From Mycocentrospora acerina (taxonomy: Eukaryota > Ascomycota > Dothideomycetes > Pleosporales), in assembly GCA_022701365.1 (NCBI GenBank), contig JAKUHH010000177.1:744001-808000 (forward strand): a stretch of DNA of 64,000 bases, in the 5' to 3' direction. The notes below the pieces were generated by a model. That model was not told where the DNA came from, made no database searches, and was given only the letters and a program-made list of their open reading frames with translations. Positions 19,916 to 32,391 of this stretch are shown in pieces. The position numbers and the translations under genes are program-made. Every line of letters starts with the position of its first letter. The first letter of the stretch is position 1.

Positions 19916-22563
19916 TCAACCACCCTTCTTTTCTACAAGCTCAATATGTTGCTCCTTTACACCCTTTGCATCTCCGTTGCCATTGCCATTGCCAGCATCA
20001 TTCCCACTCGCACCTGTAATTGTACCCACGCTTCCACTCGCACTTCCATCCATCATCTCAACATCCTCTTTAAAACTAACTTTCCCAACAGGTTTCACCA
20101 CCCCACCAGTACCAACACCCGCCCCGGCATCAACATCCATCCCGTCATTTCCCTCAAGCGCGCTTGCCCCCTCAAGCGCCACAGTGTCCCAATCAATTTC
20201 CACCATTTCCTTTACGCCTACACTCTCCACCTCTGTATTCGGCGTCAGTGTTCCAGACTCATTCCGGAAATCTTTCGCGTCACCGCTAGCCTTCCACTCA
20301 TCGTGGTTCCACGACATGGGGTTTGTTTCCCAATCATTCTGTGGCGTTGGCGCATTGTAACCCCAGTCCTCGGTTCTGGCAGCTTGCAGCTCTTCCATAA
20401 AGGAAAAGTTGTCTTTCTTGACAAAATCTTCGAGAGGCTTGGATAAAGGTAGGGGCTCGACGGAGAGCGCGGCATCGTTGGCGTAGATGAGGAGTGCGGA
20501 GGCTGATTCGGTAGTTGCACGCTCGAGAACTTCGGAGAGCGAGACCGCGTTGCGAAGAATGGTCGGATTGGCAGATTCGGCATCGTACTGGACGCGCCAC
20601 CACTGTTTTGTGGGAGGGGAGGACTCCGGGACGGGGTGTAAGAGGTAGACGACGTCGCGGCGCGTCGCGACGCCATAGAGTTGGTAAGGGGTCTTCATGG
20701 CGTCTTTGGCACTCTGGCCTTCGGGAATGTCTGTCACCGTAGTATCCTCGGGCTTTTCGGCACCGTCATCGACTATTGGTTTGAAGCGATTCGAGATGGT
20801 GCTGAGGGTTTCGCGGATTTCCTTGCTCTGTTGGTCGAGTGCTATGAATGTTAGAGGCAATCGTCGAATTTTGAACAACATACTCACTTTCAAGCTTAGT
20901 TTTGATATTCTCATAAATAGTTTGAAGCTGCGAAAGTACCGCTGCATCTTCTGGCTTCTGTTCATCGTCATCGGCCCGGGGCTGGAATGCCTTCATACTC
21001 GTTTGCAGCAACTTCAAAGAATCGACTTGTTTGGCGTTTGGAGTACTTTTCGGCGTGTGAAATTTTAGTTTTTGCGCCTTGGTATCCATATCTGCTAGCT
21101 GATCCTCGTATTGCCTCATATCTCGGTACATTGAGCTAATGACCTCCCTGTTCGTGTCGAGGTAGCGATCCACATAGAGGGTGGCGGGGACGCGACAGCC
21201 CAAGTCGGACGCATCTGTCTTGGATGATGTCAAGCGGATTATGAGCACGTTGCTGATCTCGCCAATGTGAGCGCTTCCTGCTCCGGAGGAGAAGAGAACA
21301 TCGTCGAGCGCATCGTATATCGTCAACTCCTTCTTAGCGTCCAGGCGCGTTACATTCGCATCAATTATGAAACATTCCTGACGGTCGTCCCCAATGTTCA
21401 CAGTCGACCGCAAAACGCCGTCGAGCTGCGCACCTGCCACCTGACTCTGATATGCAAAGCTCCACGCCAGCAGGAACTTCAACAGATCGTCATCTTCGTC
21501 TTCGAGTGAAGGCCGTGTCTCCTTCCAAGCGTCCGAGTTGAGCAGAGACTCGACAGAAGCATATGCCCTGTCGGTGTTGTCTAAAAATGCCATAAGACGC
21601 TGCGTCTCGTACAGAATTTCCAGCCCTTGCGTCTCTGCAATCCCCGTGGTTAGATCGATGATGCGTGCCGCTGGCCTGGGATTTCCTTTCCACCATCCCT
21701 CGCCAGTCCAATAGTCACTCTGCGATACTCCCGGGGACAGCAGCGCATTTCTGAAGAGCGGGATTGAGTGGAGAATGGATATGGCCAAGGGGAGGTAGTT
21801 GAAGTTGGGCGACGGCTTAAGCACTGGTGGCTTGCCTGCTTCACGTTCGCGCATGCGCTCAGTAGGGGCTGGGTCTGGGATGTAGGCTGTCGTGGTAGGG
21901 ACCATTGCCCATTGCGATGTCTCGTAGTGGTCCTTGGTGGCGGGGCCAAAGGAAGCATTCACGCCGCCTATCACACCCGACTCCTGCATCTCAATGCCTG
22001 CTCGCCGCGTCAGTTTCCTTTCGTTCACGAAACATCCCTCAGGCGTCAAAACTAACTTTCCATGGGTGCATCGCCGAGGTGTGTCGAGACATTCGAGTGC
22101 TGGCTTGTCCGCGACGGGGGGCGGGTGGGCGCTCTGCTCTGGACACCGCTATGAGGGTAGTTGTCGAAGCCTGTGCCATAGTCAATACTGAAGGCTGAGA
22201 GCCGTGCCGTCAGTCGTATACTCGCTCTTGCGCCGCTGCTTCGGACAACAGGGGTGACGTACTGGGTCCGTTGCTGCTTGCGTCCTGCTGCCCGTACCTG
22301 TCTGCGCCAAACGCCGACCCGTCCCATTTTGCGGCAGAATTGGTGAGCAGCTTGCGCACGTTGGAGATGTCGCCCGCGTCGTAGAACTTTTCTGCTGCTT
22401 GTGCCACGTCGTTGTTGGAGATCTGGTAGGGTTAGTGGATGCTGCTTCGAGTGCACGTGTATATATGATTAAGTGGCACCTTTAGTAGTCGCGCAGCTTC
22501 GTCGTGGTCCAGCTGCCAGAAGGAGACCTCCCTCAGCTGGGCAATCTTCTCCTGCTCAGACAT
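19916..22563 (-). CDS. UBA-containing protein with USP-like fold, probable pseudo-deubiquitinase
   Basis: Five exons (22563-22480, 22422-22263, 22194-22057, 21997-20888, 20841-19916) give 805 aa. The N terminus (MSEQEKIAQLREVSFWQ to AEKFYDAGDISNVRKLL) looks like a UBA-type helical bundle, followed by a Ser-rich linker. From about residue 190 the sequence KPSPNFNYLPLAISILHSIPLFRNALL has the spacing of the first helix of a ubiquitin-specific protease, but the usual GNTCYLN cysteine block is absent. Helical segments (YRDMRQYEDQLADMDTKAQKL) and a late domain with YQLYGVATRRDVVYLLHPVP and WWRVQYD recall the USP C-terminal part. It probably binds ubiquitin without hydrolysing it. Fungal databases often call such proteins 'ubiquitin interaction motif protein'. 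The tail is acidic and Gly/Asn-rich. Confidence 0.65.
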
Positions 22564-23169
22564 GGTCGCGGCGTGGTTGTCTTGATCGCGTGTTCGGTAC
22601 CAAATGGTGAGCGGAGGTGGTAGAAGGGGGGTGGTGGGTCGGAAGATGATTCAACAGGACTCGGCCCACTTCACAAGGCCGTGAGTTGAATTATGGATGC
22701 CCCAAGATGCTTCTGATGCAGACGTCGAACAACTAGCACTCGCAGCTGAAAGGGAGCATGTAAACACGAGGGTAACGTCACACACAACAAAGCACATCAA
22801 GCCATGGCCGCGTCTTTGATGGTGGGGAGCAATTGCGGAGCTAGCACGGCAAAGGGAGCTATGACAGATGACGCGTTTTGACACAGGGATCTAGACTTTG
22901 ACGTCGCATCACTCCTGCCACTGAGCACGTGAAGACACAAGCAAGCGGTGTTTGCGTGTGCATGTCTAGGTGACTGGGTGACTCTGTGACCAACCCAAAA
23001 AAATTGATGTGTTTGCAAACACAAGACGCCTTGAAATGCTGTCATGAGCAAACCCCCCTCCAACTAATCTATTTTACAGTCGTTACCCCGTCATGTCTTT
23101 CTTGAAATGTACACGTTGTTTTACATTGTATAAATAGCACCATCCAGCAGCGCTTCCCATGCCCAGCCA
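22564..23169. other. Intergenic
   Basis: 606 bp between two minus-strand genes: promoter of the UBA protein and 3' flank of PET127. No gene seen. Confidence 0.55.
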
Positions 23170-25653
23170 TTACTGCTGCGATTCCTTGTTCGTAGAACTC
23201 GTCTCCTGCTGAGTTGATTGTTCAGAAACCGACGTCTCCCCCACATCGTCGGATCCAGGTCCCAATGGCTTGAACACGTGCACTCCCTTTTCTTCGTCGA
23301 TCTGGTCCTGCGCATCTCTCCACTTGCGTCCGCGCGTGCTGTATTCGTTGATTAGATTGCGGTAATGGACAAGACTCGTGTCGGCCTCCTTGTCGCTCAT
23401 CCCAATGAGCTGGTGTCGCCGCTTCTTGAGCGCCTCGTATAGTGTCCACCGTGTCTTTGGTTCAATCTCTTGTACGTGGTATTCGATTGACCAGTCGTCC
23501 TCGGGAGTGAGATTCTTAGGTCGATCCACATACCCACCATTAACCTTGCTGCGGGCAGTCAATGTCCACCCGATGAGCGGGCCCCTTTCTTCTTCTGTAG
23601 GTGCTAGAATCGACTCTAAAGTCTCCTCTGCTTCATCCATCTCGGTGGCTTCGGGGGATTCAGTGGTCGCTTCAGATTCGACGTCGTCAGTCTCCTCAGC
23701 TTCGTCTACGGCTTCGTCCAGGGATTCCTCTGCAACAGCAGGCTCGGTGTCTTCTTCAGGTGATTCAACACTGGTACCGTTTTCTTGAGTCTCATTGGCT
23801 GGGAGGCCCCTCTCGTCTGCATCGACATGTTCATCGACTTGATGCTGAATGTCCTGCCATGCCGCCTGCACCTCTGGGTTGTCTTTTCCTACGCCTACAA
23901 CATTTCGCGCAAACTCCTTCTGGGCAGCCTCTCCGCTGCTCTGAATCTCATCCGCCTGCTCTTCGGTGACTGGCTCAGCAAAGACGTACATGTAAGGGAT
24001 CTTTGTGTCGCGTGTATCAAAGTGCAATCGAAGAGACTAACTCGGTCAGTGGATGGGTTCAGTGCATGAGTAGCATCAGCTTACTGTTTCGGGGAATTCT
24101 TTGGTGGCCTTTTCCATCAGTTCGTCTAGGAGACGAATTGACAGCCTGAATTCCTGGTCGCCGAGGCAGGTGTCCTCTTGTCCGTGAAGCACCCTGTCCA
24201 TGTCTGCCAAACTCAGGTATTGGAACCCAAAGATGCGCTCAATGTTGTGATACGCTACAAAGATGCCGTCCATGCGGCCCATGCGAACCTGAAGCGAGTA
24301 TTTTAACATTGTCGCTCGCGTCATGTCATAGAATTCACGCTCAAAGGATTCCCATTGACCCTGGCTAAAGCGAAGCTGGTATCCCAAGCCTTCCTCGTAC
24401 TCTTTGTGATTCATGCGGATCGAAACCACGGCCCTGGTCTTCAGGTCGAACACGCCGCTTCCAGGAAGACGAGGGTCGTACGCATCTAGCTGTGACCTCA
24501 TCAAAAAGTTGCCCTGCTTCGAGTAGTGATAGCATCTGCTTGAGTTGTCTTCAGCCGGTGCTTTGTCCGGGCTGGATCTGCGAAAGCGCTCGAATTCACC
24601 ACGGTCCGTTGTTAAGAGCTTCTCGAGAGAATGCCCGAGCCAGCTCATAACATTTGGCGTGTCATACGACTTGTCTGCGTCCAGAGCATACACGCCGTCT
24701 TTGTACCGCAGGAACACGGCACTCGGGCCCGTGGTAATCTTGGAGAACTTTTCAGAGGGATCTGGGTAGGCACGAGACATCATACTGTGGTTGAGCTTCC
24801 TGAACTTGGAAAGCAAATAGTGAAAGTGTTGCAAGATGCTCGACATGCTGGATGTGGAGCCGGTGAACTTTGTGCCTAGCCGTCTGGTCAAAGCAATCAA
24901 TTCCTCGTCCTTGGATGATGTTTTATATTCGCTTAGTGCCTCAAAGTCGAACTCGTTGACGGGCATGATCTTCTCGAGATATGGGTCGAAGTTGTAAACG
25001 CGAGAGCGAGGGTCCTGCAGACGATATACGCCAGGGTTGAAGAGGACGCGGTCGAGGCCGTATGCCAGCATGGGGACGGCGGGCCTCTCGACGTCGACAG
25101 CTTCAAACCGTAGATCCTCGGGTGAGAGGACCTGTATGGGAAGATTGTCACGCTTGATCTTTGAGTTTGCCAGCAGGGCCTCTTTGAGGGACAATCCTGC
25201 GGTGCTGTGGTTGTCGTCATCATCAGCTTTTCCCTTTCCCTCCTTGCCCTCCTTGCCCTCCTTGGCCTTGGTCTTGGCCTTGACCTTGACCTTCCTCTCC
25301 CTCTTCACTCTTTCTCGTGCGTCCTTTCTGTTTTCCTTTGGCTGCACGCCATGCTCTGTCACGGGGGCAATGTCTGCGCCTTCTGCTTCGCCTGCGTCTG
25401 GCGTATCAGATGCCGGCGCAGACGTGGCACCGCTGGCCGCCAAGGACGACGATGTCGAATGAAAAGGCCTTGCTGCAAGGGCGGGGTTGTCTACAGACGT
25501 CCTGCCGGCACCTTTGCTCCTCCTCCCCAGCAACGCTCCCGTGGCGCCAAAAGAACGCAGCTGTGGCGAGGGCAGGCGGCCGCGCGCAGCACAGAACAGA
25601 CACACGGACGGACTACGCCATGACGGGGCTTGCGAGAGGGTGCGACGCAGCAT
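23170..25653 (-). CDS. PET127: Mitochondrial Pet127-type RNA-processing protein
   Basis: Exons 25653-24085 and 24036-23170 give 811 aa. The chosen ATG opens a presequence rich in Arg, Ser and Leu without acids (MLRRTLSQAPSWRS), typical of mitochondrial import. A Lys-rich low-complexity stretch follows, then the Pet127 core: YGLDRVLFNPGVYRLQDPRS, VYNFDPYLEKIMP, DGVYALDADKSYDTPNVMSWLGHSLEK, DLKTRAVVSIRMNHKEYEEG and MGRMDGIFVAYHNIERIFGFQYLS. Yeast Pet127 is a mitochondrial membrane-associated factor in 5' RNA processing, reported to have 5'-3' exoribonuclease activity. An acidic insert (EETDDVESEATTESPE) interrupts the C-terminal part. Upstream in-frame ATGs to 25812 would remove the presequence from the N terminus, so I rejected them. 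Confidence 0.88.
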
Positions 25654-26545
25654 CGAGAGGGCGGGGTGGGCGCGGCGGGCATGCGACGTCTGGATGCGGC
25701 AGGCAGGGCTTGGTCGCGACTGCTCTGGCAGCAAACGGCAGGCACAGGAATAATTTGTGCCCTCGCTGACGTAATGCAGCATGCGCAGGTGCATGCTCAT
25801 GCACGTCAACACCAGCCTGACGCGCGAACGCTGCCCGAGTGCTCGCGGACCCGCCCTGGCGCGGAGCTAGAGCGACAGTCTTTCCCTTACGCCCGTCCGT
25901 CGCGGTACCTCCCAACGGCCAAGACGCGTGGATTGCTGCGCACGTGTCAATGCGGGCGCACCACTGCTGCTACTCGTCCACTGTGTTTGCGTGTCGACGT
26001 CTGCGAGTCTACGAGTGAGCGCCAAGCTGAGGGTGACGGTGACTGCGACTGTGACGGTGAACGACGGCCTGCCATTGTCGATTGCATGCTGGAGACGAGC
26101 ACCCAGCACGCCCAAGGATTCTTCTGGAAGCCCGCCAGCAGCAACCACCGCAAGACCCTTTCCGTTGGCAGCCGGACCCTTTGCGGACAACAGCGTGGTG
26201 CACAGTGCCAGAAAAACACACGCCCCCTGATGCGCCTGCGCCTGCAGTGGTGACTGACTGCCCTTGCGACTGCGACTACGGCTGCGACTACGAGTGTGAT
26301 TGCGCCTGCGACTGCCACTGCCACTGCCACCACGACTGTGATTGCGCCTGCGACTGCCACTGTCACGCCAACCGCGACGACAATTGTCGCGCCAACTACG
26401 ACCACGACTGCGACCACAAGTGTGACTGCAGCCCGCCTTCTGTCGACGGCCCATTTCCTCGCCCGGCTGCGTGCCCTCTGCATGCGCCAGGCTCACTGCT
26501 GACCTCGCGTGGGGCGGCGCTCAGCCGACTGCTCGCTCGCTCGAC
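25654..26545. promoter_or_regulatory. Divergent promoter with hexamer-repeat tract
   Basis: 892 bp between the divergent PET127 and PH/LRR genes, GC-rich throughout. 26256-26435 is an imperfect TGCGAC/TGCCAC/TGTGAC hexamer tract that stays open on both strands; this explains the long overlapping reading frames here. Confidence 0.55.
26256..26435. repeat. TGCGAC-like hexamer/trinucleotide tract
   Basis: Degenerate six-base repeats; a longer unit (GTGATTGCGCCTGCGACTGC) occurs twice about 42 bp apart. Lies 110-290 bp upstream of the PH/LRR start codon. Confidence 0.7.
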
Positions 26546-29500
26546 ATGTCCAAAGACAAGCGGCGCAGCATCTTTGGTCGCGGCTCGCTGGGCGCGTTGG
26601 CCGGGCTCCAGATCCCCAAGGATGAATCGCAGCCCTCCAACCTGCTGCGCAAGCGCCGGACGGCCTCGTTCATGTCCAACCTCTCGGACCTGTCGCAGCA
26701 CGGCGACCGCCCGTGGCTCGACGTGCCCGGCAGCGCGAGCACCACCAGTACCAGCACCAGCCCGCCCGCAGACTCGCCCGCCCTGCCCTCGCCCTCGCCC
26801 CGGCCCACGCTGTCGCGGAGCAGTGGGAAGCGTGCCAGCTCCGTCTTCGGCTCGCTGCGCAGCTACAAGCTCGACGACGAGCCACCCTCTGCGGGCTCGA
26901 CGCGCACGTCCATGGGCTTCGAGTATCTGATCGACGAGGCCCTCAATCACCAGGTGCTGCACTACGGCGAGGTCCAGACCAGCAGCTCCATGTTCCGCAA
27001 GAAGAAGGAGTACCTGGTCCTGACCGAGACGCACCTCATGCGCTTCAAGAGCCAGGCCAAAGCCGCAGAGGCCTTTGCAGCGTACGTCCCCATATGACCT
27101 TCTTCCCCTGACGAGGATGAGAGGAAAAGACCGCCACCCCAAACACACTCTCTCCTAACACAACTTTCCCCCTACCACATGCAGCTGCTGACCGCCTTGC
27201 CAATAGCGTTCCCTCGCCCTACCGCCGCGTCTCCTCGTACACCCATACAACAACCCCCTCATCAGGCTCCTCGCACGATCTCCAGTCCCTCGCCTCTGAA
27301 GTCTCGGGCGACCGCAGCCACGGGACGCCCCTGCGCCAGGTCGTTGCCATATACCACCTCGACGACGGACGTCCGCACTTTGCCGTCGAAATCTTCTACC
27401 TCGACGACGAAACAAACAATGCCTCTTCCATGACCCTGCAGTTCGGCGACCCGGATGAGATGTACATGTGGCTCGCCAAGATCCGCGAGGCCGCCAACCG
27501 CGCACGACTGTCTGACGAAAACCCAATCTCCGCGTACAATTCGCATCTGGCTGCCCGCGTTGTCGAGGCCGAACGCGACTACGTCCCACCGCACTACGCC
27601 ATCTACAAGGTGGTGCTCCGACCACAGGGCAAGACGACAACAAGAGGGTCGGCAGACGACCTGTCCAAGGTCTCTGCGTCTGTGTGTTTTCTGGCCATTG
27701 GAGTCCACAAGGTGCACCTCATTCCCCTTTTCAAGCCGCCCTCCCAACGGACTTCCAGTCCCTCTTTGGTAGCCTACAACACCCAGTCGTCGTACGGCAT
27801 CCTTACGTTTACTGAACTGGCTGTCAGCGATATTGACGATACTTTCCAATTGACATTCCGGTGAGTCTCCCTGTCGCGTCTTCTAGAATTGCGTCGTCTG
27901 ACTCCTCAGGATACCCTTTGAACGGCCAAAAACCCTCCACTTGGCCTCGCTTGCCTCGTGCGACATCGCTGCACGGCTCAAGCATGTCGAAGAGAGCATG
28001 AGACCCGAATGGGAGTCGCGGCCGTACCACTTTCTTGTGCCCGAGCATATCAAACAAGACATTGCTCGGCAATCGAGCCCACAGGTCGTCGATCAGGACT
28101 CACTGGATCGTACGCTTATAGGTTACTGCGTGGCGTACGGCGTGCAACCTGAGAATATTAGCTATCAAATCACATACCCGCCAGAGGATCAGCCGCGTTT
28201 CGAGCTTCTCCGACCTATTGGACTGCGGCGAGAGCAATATACCGCACTGGAGCTTCTCGCTGTTATGCGCGCTCTCCGATACAACGAGTCGTTTGGCGGT
28301 ATATCATTCAAGGACGTGCATTTAGATGTCTTGAATGGAAAGATGGATGAGCATGGTAACGAGCACCTCTGTTTGAAGACGAAGCGAGGTACCTATGTGC
28401 ATATGGATGCCGATGAGCTTGAACGAGCTTGTCTGCTAGTGCAAGAGATCCGCGCTCTAGCCTTGACAAACCGTAAACTTAGGCGAATGGACTTTTCTTC
28501 TTGTATCACGAGGAGGCCCAAGGACCATTTCGACACCAAAGTCAACGCTAGGGATAGCGGATGTGGTATTGTGGAGGCTCTTTTCCCCCTTTGCAAGCAC
28601 CAATCAACCAATGTTGACTGGATTGCTCTCAACAACATCCAGCTTGGAGACACAGATCTAGACTACTTAGTCGCTGCAGCTGTCGAGCGGAACTGCCATT
28701 TGCGTGGACTCGAATTGAGTGGTTGCGGCTTGACTGATCGCTCCCTATCACTTGTACTCGACTCACTCCGACCGCAGGAGAATACGCTCGAGGCTTTAGA
28801 TCTATCCTCAAACGTCTATCGGCTATCGCCCACCGTGTTTGATTCTCAGATTGGCATGTTTGGATACCTTACGAAGCTCAATTTGTCTCATGTTGCACGG
28901 TCGTCAGGTCTCGAGCCCTTGATTTCAGTCGAAACATTTCAATCATGGAGGCTACAGGAGCTGAGCTTCACTGGGACTTCACTCAATGCCGCCATGGTCG
29001 ACTCCATAGCCAGGTTAGCAACTTACACAACCTTCAGCTCCTTGTACACCCATCACTAACGAGAAACCAGCTACCTCATCAACTTCAAGCAGTCGAAAGG
29101 CTTGCGTGAATTGCGGTTAGACCATTGCTACCTTACTGGCAAAGATATCGCATATCTGTTGCAAGCTATGACTGAAGTGCCTGGTAGAGCTCGAGACCTA
29201 CACTTGGATGTTAGCGAAAACAACATTGAGCAAGATCTTGGAAAGCTGACGAGGGCTATCGCAAATGGCCTTGCTCCTGCGACCTTGACGCTGCGCCTGC
29301 TGGAATTTGCAAAGGAATCTGACTTTCGAAAAATGATTCTCGCATTGGCGAAGAACAACACAATCCGGCAGCTTGATATCTCCCGCGCGTCTTTACCAAG
29401 TGATGCCTCGGGAGAGACATGTCTAGCTATAGAAAAAATGTTTGCCGAGAACAACAGCCTTGAATGGCTCGACATGTCTGGAGAAGATTCCCGATTAGAA

Positions 29501-30290
29501 ACTACGAAACTGGGTGTTGGTGTTAATTCGGCCTTGCGAGGCCTTCAACGGAACCACACTATGCGGGTCTTATACATCAGATGTGAGTCCTTTTGACAAA
29601 ATATTCTGGTTGCACTACTGACTGTTCTCAGATCAAAAGTTAGGTGTACAAGGCGCTAGCACTCTCGCCGACGTTCTCAAGGTCAACACTACATTGCAGT
29701 ATCTGTACTGTGAAAATAACGCTATCGCGCTGACTGGCTTCACTGACCTCGTCAATGCTCTTCACCGCAATACATCACTTCTATTTCTCCCCTCAATGCA
29801 AGAAAGTCGGCAAATAGCACTCAAGCAGACTGAAAATCAGGTCAAGCAGATGCGGGACGACGCCTCTACTCAAACACACACCAAAACAAACTATGTCCGG
29901 AACAAGCTCACCACCAAAGTGGCCGGCCGGACACCAAAGGAAAAGGTCTACCCTTCAGGCCTCTCGGATCAGGACATTAAAGCCGCGCTTGGTCTGGTTG
30001 ATGAAAGTTGGTCCAGACAAGAATACCGGTTGCAACAGTATTTGCAACGTAATCACAACATTGCAAACGGTATTCCAGTGATGATGGATGTTGATGACGA
30101 AGAGTTTGAACGGCCCACTACTGCCATGAGTTTGGGGAAGATACTTGAGAAGGTCACTACTGAGAGTACACCCACCATGGAGAAGAATGCTCAGCTGGGC
30201 GCGCCAAGTCCGCCAGTCAACTATGATGTATCGAATCTCGGAAAAGAATTGGAGTTGTCGTTTTCAGGGACCAATGGGAGTTTTATGTAA
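26546..30290 (+). CDS. Large PH-like / leucine-rich-repeat protein
   Basis: Five exons (26546-27081, 27207-27860, 27910-29013, 29071-29582, 29632-30290) give 1154 aa. After a disordered Ser/Pro-rich N terminus come two PH-like modules: YGEVQTSSSMFRKKKEYLVLTE..., split by intron 1 and ending DPDEMYMWLAKIREAANR, then HYAIYKVVLRPQG...CFLAIGVHKVHLIPL. The second half is a leucine-rich-repeat array (LRGLELSGCGLTDRSLS, LEALDLSSNVY, LTKLNLSHV, LRELRLDHCYLTGKDI, LEWLDMSGED, TLQYLYCENNAIALTGF), then a charged tail. The order resembles CARMIL-like fungal LRR proteins that regulate actin at membranes, but capping-protein binding cannot be read here. It is a conserved housekeeping-type gene. Confidence 0.78.
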
Positions 30291-31323
30291 TGAGCCCCAG
30301 GAAAAGGGCACACTTGGCAATCAGAGTCAAGAAGAAGTTGGATGTAATTGCCCATACATACATACATCTGGACCTAAGACGGAAATCTTTTCAGACAACC
30401 TTTGCATACACGGCGTCACATACTCACTCACACATGGAATTTGCTTCATTTGAAGAATTGTGTCAATGGTAATTTCTTGTTTTTTTTATATATGGTATTC
30501 CATGGCGCTTGAATCCTTCACGCTTACATTTTTTTTGGGAAGGGGGAAAGGGGGGGGGGGGGGGGGGGTNNNNNNNNNNNNNNNNNNNNNNNNNNNNNNN
30601 NNNNNNNNNNNNNNNNNNNNNNNNNNNNNNNNNNNNNNNNNNNNNNNNNNNNNNNNNNNNNNNNNNNNNNNNNNNNNNNNNNNNNNNNNNNNNNNNNNNN
30701 NNNNNNNNNNNNNNNNNNNNNNNNGGGGGGGGGGGGGGGGGGGGGGGGGCGTTTCTACATTCCAGGCAACAATTGGATCGATAGTAGTGTAATTTTGTAT
30801 TCTTCTCAGACGGAATAATTTTGGGCAGTCATGCATTTCCTGGGGGGTTGGAAACGAGATACCTTTGATAGACAAAACAGAAAGAGATGGAGAGGAAGGA
30901 GGAGGAGGACTATTAGGATAAGGGGGGTGGCTGCAGAGCCTTGAATAGAAATGCTAAACTTTGGCTTTTAGATTTTTTTAGTGCATCGATGAAGGGTACT
31001 GATATTGCTGCTGCTCCTGTGCTATGCAAGCGATGGATGAGAGGAGATTTGCTACTCATCTTCATCTTGATCTTGATTCGATTCTACTCCGAGCCCCTTC
31101 ACTCCTTCCAGTCAGGCAGTCAGGCAGGCGGGCATATCTGAACATCTCCTCCATAATGCCGTTAAAAGAGAAGACAGTCTTCCGCCACATACGTTCTAAA
31201 TCCTTTGACAAGCACATACACACACCCCCCAGTCAATACCTCTCTCTATACAACATAAAAACACACATACACATACATGTATAAATCATACAAAGACCCC
31301 TCTCTTTTTCTCTTCTCTCCTCC
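30291..31323. other. Intergenic with sequencing gap
   Basis: 3' flank of the PH/LRR gene: G19, then T, 155 N (30570-30724), then G25. Beyond the gap are AT-rich DNA and CA-rich repeats (31207-31275). No gene seen. Confidence 0.7.
30550..30749. other. Assembly gap bounded by poly-G
   Basis: G run 30550-30568, N 30570-30724, G run 30725-30749. The gap size is nominal; the homopolymer probably stopped sequencing. Confidence 0.9.
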
Positions 31324-32019
31324 TCACACCCCCTTGCCCTGCTGCCGCTGCTGCTCCTCCGCAATCTCCTGCTCATACCGCCGCCACGTCTCGGCATCGC
31401 GCGCCATGTTCTTCTGAACACGCATGCGGTGCCCATAGGCGACGAAGCGCTTGTCGGCTTCGAGGTAGCCGCCGAGAATCATGCCAGACATTTGGATGTA
31501 GCTTTTTATTTGAACATTTTTTTTTAGTTTTTAAGTTTTTTTTCTTTCTGTTAGGTGGTAGGAAGGTGGGAAGGCGGGAAGATGGGAGAGATAATGGGAG
31601 GGGACATACGTTTTGAATTGGACGGTGAAGCTGCGGTAGAGGGGGGAGAAGGCGAGGGCGATGCCGCCGCCGACTGCGAAGAGGGCGCCCCACTGTGGGG
31701 AGGGGGGGAGGTTAGTGAAGGATTATTGGGGGAGGCTTTTATTTAATTTTTTTATAATGCTCAAGATAGTGACGGTTGTGGAAGGTGAAAGGGAAATGAG
31801 AAGTAGAGAATGGATTCTTTTGATTGGTTCCAAAAAAAAAGTCTCATCTCTTGCTTGGTGGATGCTTCAGGGAAGAGGAAGGAATGGAAATACGCGGTTC
31901 TTCAACTTGATCATTCACACACGTACCTTTGTTGCTCCGATTGCGGCGCCTTTGGTTGCTTCCCAGGCTGCTGTGTTGGTCTCGTTGTCTTTTGTCAGAG
32001 AGCCATGTTGTCGGACCAT
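31324..32019 (-). CDS. Small one-TM conserved fungal protein
   Basis: Exons 32019-31927, 31692-31610 and 31501-31324 give 117 aa. Segments in order: AAWEATKGAAIGATK, the likely membrane helix WGALFAVGGGIALAFSPLY, the amphipathic FTVQFKTYIQMSGMILGGYLEAD, and a basic helical tail (HRMRVQKNMARDAETWRRYEQE). Size and layout suggest a mitochondrial inner-membrane or ER peptide-like protein. I recognise the pattern from other fungi but no function. Its introns (234 and 108 nt) are long relative to its exons. It is divergent from Derlin. Confidence 0.68.
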
Positions 32020-32391
32020 GGCTTTTGTAGTGGAAAAAAATTCCACTGTGTTGGGCAATTGGAATGGTCTAGTAGACGTGTCTCAAAGGAAACAATAGGC
32101 GAATCTATTGATCAGCTGATTGATCGCTAGAAAGAAAAAAAAAATGGGCGCGTGAAATGGAAAGTACTGCAATGGACGTTCGATGAGGTGATGTCACGAT
32201 CGGACATTGGTGTATAGCTATTCCGTCAACGGCGGTGTCCAATCGGCGATATGACGCTTAGTCAGGTACCCCACATACTGCTGCCTCAAAAGCCACATGT
32301 CCTTCGTCTCCTCCTTCGCTAGGCAGCATTCGCTGATCCTCGCCAATATAAAGACTGACCCTTTGCTCGTTCTCACCGTCTGCAGCTCACA
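32020..32391. promoter_or_regulatory. Divergent promoter
   Basis: 372 bp between the small TM gene and Derlin. A TATAAA at 32347-32352 lies 40 bp before the Derlin ATG. Confidence 0.45.

Noticed and set aside
22651..23063. Two short minus frames between the UBA gene and PET127
   Set aside because: No domain, no codon bias, no splice support.
26082..26500. Metallothionein-like gene in the Cys-rich repeat
   Set aside because: Cys alternates with Asp, Tyr and His in a pure hexamer pattern instead of C-x-C clusters, and the frame continues far downstream in the wrong phase for the real gene.
25867..26930. Long overlapping frames on both strands with Cys/Asp/His or Arg/Ser repeats
   Set aside because: They arise from a degenerate hexamer repeat, overlap a promoter, and the + frame runs out of phase into the PH/LRR gene.
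30460..30875. Frames running through the N gap
   Set aside because: Unknown bases only; flanks are homopolymer.
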